From Leadbetterella sp964563435 (GTDB lineage: Bacteria > Bacteroidota > Bacteroidia > Cytophagales > Spirosomataceae), in assembly GCA_964563435.1 (NCBI GenBank), contig CAZLXI010000016.1, positions 1-64,000 on the forward strand: a DNA stretch of 64,000 nucleotides, read 5' to 3'. Made by a program: the position numbers and the translations under genes. The notes below the pieces were generated by a model. It had not been told where the DNA came from, did no database searches, and saw nothing but the letters and a program-made list of their open reading frames with translations. Positions 61,312-64,000 of the stretch are shown here, one piece after another. Position 1 is the first letter of the stretch. The number at the start of each line of letters is the position of its first letter.

Positions 61312-62643
61312 ATGACAAACTTTCAGTCATCACTTTCCGTGCTCACATTCTTCTGTGCCGTCTTTGCCGCATTTTCAGCATTTGCTTTTCAGGCAGGTGC
61401 TCCGAAAGAAGTGCTTATTCCTGCCAAAGTCTGGCGGGTGCCGGAAGGCAATGATTTCAATAATGCAGAAAGTGAATTCAGCCATCACCGGAAGCTGGAA
61501 TCAGAAAACATCGTAATCTTCTGGTCGAAGGAGTTTGGTGCCGATCCGATGAAGAACCCCGATGAAAAGAAACGCTTTGATGTCAGCGAGGCCTCAAAAG
61601 AGCTCGAGCGTTTTTATGAATACTACGTAAACACCCTGAAACTTGTGGAAAAGGGGAAATCACTCAGTGATAAATACAAGATACTGCTCTTTGTGATCGG
61701 CGGCGATGAAAATACGGCCTTCGGAGGCGGTGCTGAAGAGGTGGGCTGCCTGTGGACCCCCGCCGTGCGCATGAGCAAAGCCCCCTATGGCGCATTGGCC
61801 CATGAGCTGGGCCACTCGTTTCAGTACCTGGCCGGCAAAGACAGTGGCCGGGGCTTCCGCAGCTCTATCATGGAGATGTCGGCCCAGTATATGCTCTGGC
61901 AGGTGTATCCCGAGTGGATGACCTTCGAAAACTACCACCTGGTAAGCTATCTTCAGAAAACCCACTTTGCTTTCCTCCACGGAACCAATATGTATCATTC
62001 ACCGTATGTGATTGAATACTGGTCAGAAAAGCACGGAAAGGATTTCTTCGGAAAACTCCTCCGGAGTCCTGAGCAGGGCGAAGACCCGGTCATGACCTAT
62101 AAGCGGATCACGGGCATATCACAGGAAAAATTTAATGATGAAATCTTTGATGCCGCCCGGCGGTTTATGACCTGGGATCTTCCGCGGGTGGAGCACGTGG
62201 CCGCACAGTATGCGAACATGCACAAAAGCAAGCTGGTAGCGGAAAGCGGCGGCTGGTACCGCATTGCCGAAGAGAACTGCCCTCAGGATTACGGTTATAA
62301 CGGTATCCGCCTGGAAGTGCCCAAAGCCGGGAAGAAAGTAGAGGTAACGCTGGAAGGGCTCGCCGGAGCAGAAGGCTACCGGGCGGTTCGTACGGAGACA
62401 GCCGGCTGGCGTTTCGGACTCGTGGCCGTCAAAAAAGACGGCAGCCGGGTGTACGGCGATATGCAGGGCAAGCCCGGAAAAGCAGCCTTCAAAGTTCCGG
62501 CAGATACCCAATATCTCTGGCTGGTGGTTAGCGGAGCCCCGGCCGGGCATGTGACCGTATCACGCAAGGAAGAAGAAAATGCGCAGTGGCCCTACCGGCT
62601 TAAGGTGAAAGGGACGGCTTTGGATAAGGAGTTTGTGAAGTAA
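61312..62643 (+). CDS. Secreted zincin-like protein (DUF6055-type)
   Basis: A 443-residue protein with a signal peptide (to about residue 27). It has the metallopeptidase motif HELGH in YGALAHELGHSFQYLAG (near 165), followed by FRSSIMEMSAQYMLWQVYPEW. A third ligand should lie in the latter segment, as in gluzincin-type folds. The C-terminal 120 residues form a beta-sandwich (KAGKKVEVTLEGLAGAEGYR...). I place it in DUF6055 from memory. It may act on glycoproteins such as arabinogalactan-protein, or be a glycan-binding protein that keeps the zincin fold. It ends the polysaccharide locus. Confidence 0.78.
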   Translation: MTNFQSSLSVLTFFCAVFAAFSAFAFQAGAPKEVLIPAKVWRVPEGNDFNNAESEFSHHRKLESENIVIFWSKEFGADPMKNPDEKKRFDVSEASKELERFYEYYVNTLKLVEKGKSLSDKYKILLFVIGGDENTAFGGGAEEVGCLWTPAVRMSKAPYGALAHELGHSFQYLAGKDSGRGFRSSIMEMSAQYMLWQVYPEWMTFENYHLVSYLQKTHFAFLHGTNMYHSPYVIEYWSEKHGKDFFGKLLRSPEQGEDPVMTYKRITGISQEKFNDEIFDAARRFMTWDLPRVEHVAAQYANMHKSKLVAESGGWYRIAEENCPQDYGYNGIRLEVPKAGKKVEVTLEGLAGAEGYRAVRTETAGWRFGLVAVKKDGSRVYGDMQGKPGKAAFKVPADTQYLWLVVSGAPAGHVTVSRKEEENAQWPYRLKVKGTALDKEFVK

Positions 62644-62708
62644 CGATATAATCAGTAAGTGCAGGAAAGAAGTAAAACGCCTGTATTCGGTGAGATCAGG
62701 GAATATTT

Positions 62709-64000
62709 TTACTCTTCCACAAAGTGAGCGATATATTCCGGCAGTTTAGCGGCAAGATAATAAGGTAAATTCATCAGCTTATAGGCTTTGTTTTTGACTG
62801 GTGTGTGGTGCTGCTCAATGCTGAAATTTCCGGCATACAAACGCACGGCATATATGTGCGGGCATTGGTCCATAAACTGATGCAACGACCGCAACGTTCC
62901 TGTTGCTCCCGATTTTATTTCAACGGGAATTATCTTGTCTTTATACGCCATTACCAAATCCACTTCTGACGATGCCTGTGTTTTCTCACGTACCCAAAAG
63001 TTGGGCTTGTTATAACTGAACGTATTCAGCGAAATGATTTCCTGCATCACCAAATGAGGTACTAAAGCTCCTTTGAGGGCCGTGTTTAAATCGCTGTATG
63101 CCAGCAGTTCTGCCTGAATTTTTAGATCGTAGTTGAGAAGGCCGGTGTCTAAAAACTGCATACGGGGCGATTTTTTGATGTCCGGACGTATGGGTGGTTC
63201 GGTTTGCGTGGTAGGATAAATCAGTTGGATAACCTGTGCATCATTCAGGTTTCGCATCGCTTCGCCCACTTCCCGGGAGCGGTAATTGGAGTTCCCGAAA
63301 TTCTGAAATTTGACACGTTGGTCTAAATACAGATATGCCGTGTCCATAATGTGTCGTATTACACGGGCTTCCGTAGCGTTTGAGGCATATTTTTCTACAT
63401 CGTTTTTGTAAGTATTCCAGATACTCCCGTAAATACGGGCAAGGTCTGACAGGCTTCCGGTTTTTATATAAGCGGCAACTATTTCGGGCATTCCCCCGAT
63501 AATGGCGTACTGGTGAAATTGCTCCAAAAGCAGTGGGTGGGCATAAGGTTCAGCCGGTATTTTGCCGAGTTCTTCCAAAGCTCCCGTATGGTTTTGGGCT
63601 TGCAGGTATTCCTGAAAATTTAACGGGTGGAGGAACAGATATTCCACACGCCCCACAGGAAAACTCTTTACCTCCTGCATTACGTGCTCCAGCAGCGAAC
63701 CGGCAGCGATAACGTGCAGTTCGGGAATGTCTTCATAAAAGTAGCGCAGCAGCGCTATTGCTTCGGGCGATTCCTGTATTTCATCAATGAACAGCAGCGT
63801 ATTTTTTATTTGGGCCGAAGCAATGCTGTGGGCGGCAAACAAGGCGTTTACAATAGTTTTGGTATCCGTAAACTGTTTGAAATACCGAATATCGGCAGGA
63901 CGCTCCAGGTTGAGGGTGATGCTGTGCGGATAGCTTTTGGCAAATTCCCTGACCAAAGTGGTTTTGCCCACCTGCCTTGCGCCTCTTAATATCAGCGGTT
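62709..64000 (-). CDS. AAA ATPase with DUF4143 domain, N-terminus cut by window end
   Basis: The frame runs off the right edge; the visible part begins in the Walker A loop (LRGARQVGKTTLVREF). Walker B is LLFIDEIQESPEAIALLRYF, followed by the sensor AAGSLLEHV and GRVEYLFLHPLNFQEYL. The C-terminal DUF4143 half has the nuclease-like core EVDLVMAYKDKIIPVEIKSG. These proteins are widespread in bacteria, often single-copy and mobile, and their function is unclear; roles in defence or as toxin-like nucleases have been suggested. It is convergent with the DUF6055 gene, marks the end of the sugar locus and shows no link to it. Confidence 0.92.
   Translation of the reverse strand, partial: PLILRGARQVGKTTLVREFAKSYPHSITLNLERPADIRYFKQFTDTKTIVNALFAAHSIASAQIKNTLLFIDEIQESPEAIALLRYFYEDIPELHVIAAGSLLEHVMQEVKSFPVGRVEYLFLHPLNFQEYLQAQNHTGALEELGKIPAEPYAHPLLLEQFHQYAIIGGMPEIVAAYIKTGSLSDLARIYGSIWNTYKNDVEKYASNATEARVIRHIMDTAYLYLDQRVKFQNFGNSNYRSREVGEAMRNLNDAQVIQLIYPTTQTEPPIRPDIKKSPRMQFLDTGLLNYDLKIQAELLAYSDLNTALKGALVPHLVMQEIISLNTFSYNKPNFWVREKTQASSEVDLVMAYKDKIIPVEIKSGATGTLRSLHQFMDQCPHIYAVRLYAGNFSIEQHHTPVKNKAYKLMNLPYYLAAKLPEYIAHFVEE

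Noticed and set aside
1..64000. CRISPR arrays, tRNA or rRNA genes, complete insertion sequences
   Set aside because: No regular spaced direct repeats, no cloverleaf or rRNA-like stretches and no intact transposase were seen on reading the window; a tool scan would be needed to exclude a short tRNA.

Overview
The window comes from a Bacteroidota genome, probably a plant-polysaccharide degrader of the Cytophagia/Sphingobacteriia type. The signs are three sets of SusC/SusD-type outer-membrane genes, a one-protein hybrid two-component regulator with reg_prop repeats and an AraC output domain, Bacteroidetes-type -7 boxes (TAnnTTTG), and many secreted or lipoprotein carbohydrate-active enzymes. It is a draft assembly: two runs of exactly 100 N (14677-14776 and 60594-60693) are each flanked by identical 55-bp ends. 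They are scaffold joins between contigs that really overlap. Two genes that look broken (a GH92 and a GH43) become intact when the overlap is collapsed.

Region 1 (1-12.4 kb, + strand) is the end of a rhamnogalacturonan-I (RG-I) utilisation locus. It holds the tail of a SusD, a PL11 rhamnogalacturonan lyase, a GH105-CE12 fusion, L-rhamnose mutarotase, a second GH105, a truncated DUF4450-like protein, a PIN-type toxin-antitoxin pair, a GH28 and a GH106 alpha-L-rhamnosidase. The 5' end of the GH106 gene lies inside a MITE-like inverted repeat.

Region 2 (12.5-28.1 kb, mostly - strand) looks like an alpha-mannoside locus. One operon runs SusC, SusD, a mannose-6-phosphate isomerase with an extra N-terminal domain, GH92 and a six-hairpin glycosidase. 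A second runs ROK sugar kinase, then MFS sugar porter. A GntR/HutC regulator lies between them, and a perfect palindrome sits over the predicted SusC transcription start. The isomerase and the ROK kinase, which would catalyse successive steps (mannose to Man-6-P to Fru-6-P), carry the same unrecognised domain of about 200 residues, N-terminal in one and C-terminal in the other. I consider this the most novel feature of the window.

Region 3 (28.6-41.9 kb, + strand) has a GH43-like lipoprotein and a PhnA-type zinc-ribbon protein, followed by a complete L-rhamnose catabolic cluster: GntR, LysR, GH78, RhaT, aldolase-dehydrogenase fusion, rhamnose isomerase, rhamnulokinase and FMN-dependent lactate dehydrogenase. 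It processes the rhamnose released by region 1 through to pyruvate and DHAP.

Region 4 (41.9-43.8 kb) is a graveyard: a broken Crp/Fnr gene, an orphan lipoprotein, a 142-bp palindromic element and the tail of a RAYT-type transposase.

Region 5 (43.8-62.6 kb) is a third polysaccharide locus: metallophosphoesterase and hybrid two-component sensor (- strand), then SusC, SusD, GH105, GH16, Gfo/Idh/MocA, DUF2264, GH43 (subfamily 24-like) and a DUF6055 zincin-like protein (+ strand). The set fits type II arabinogalactan / arabinogalactan-protein side chains. The window ends inside an AAA/DUF4143 ATPase gene. I saw no tRNA, rRNA or CRISPR array.
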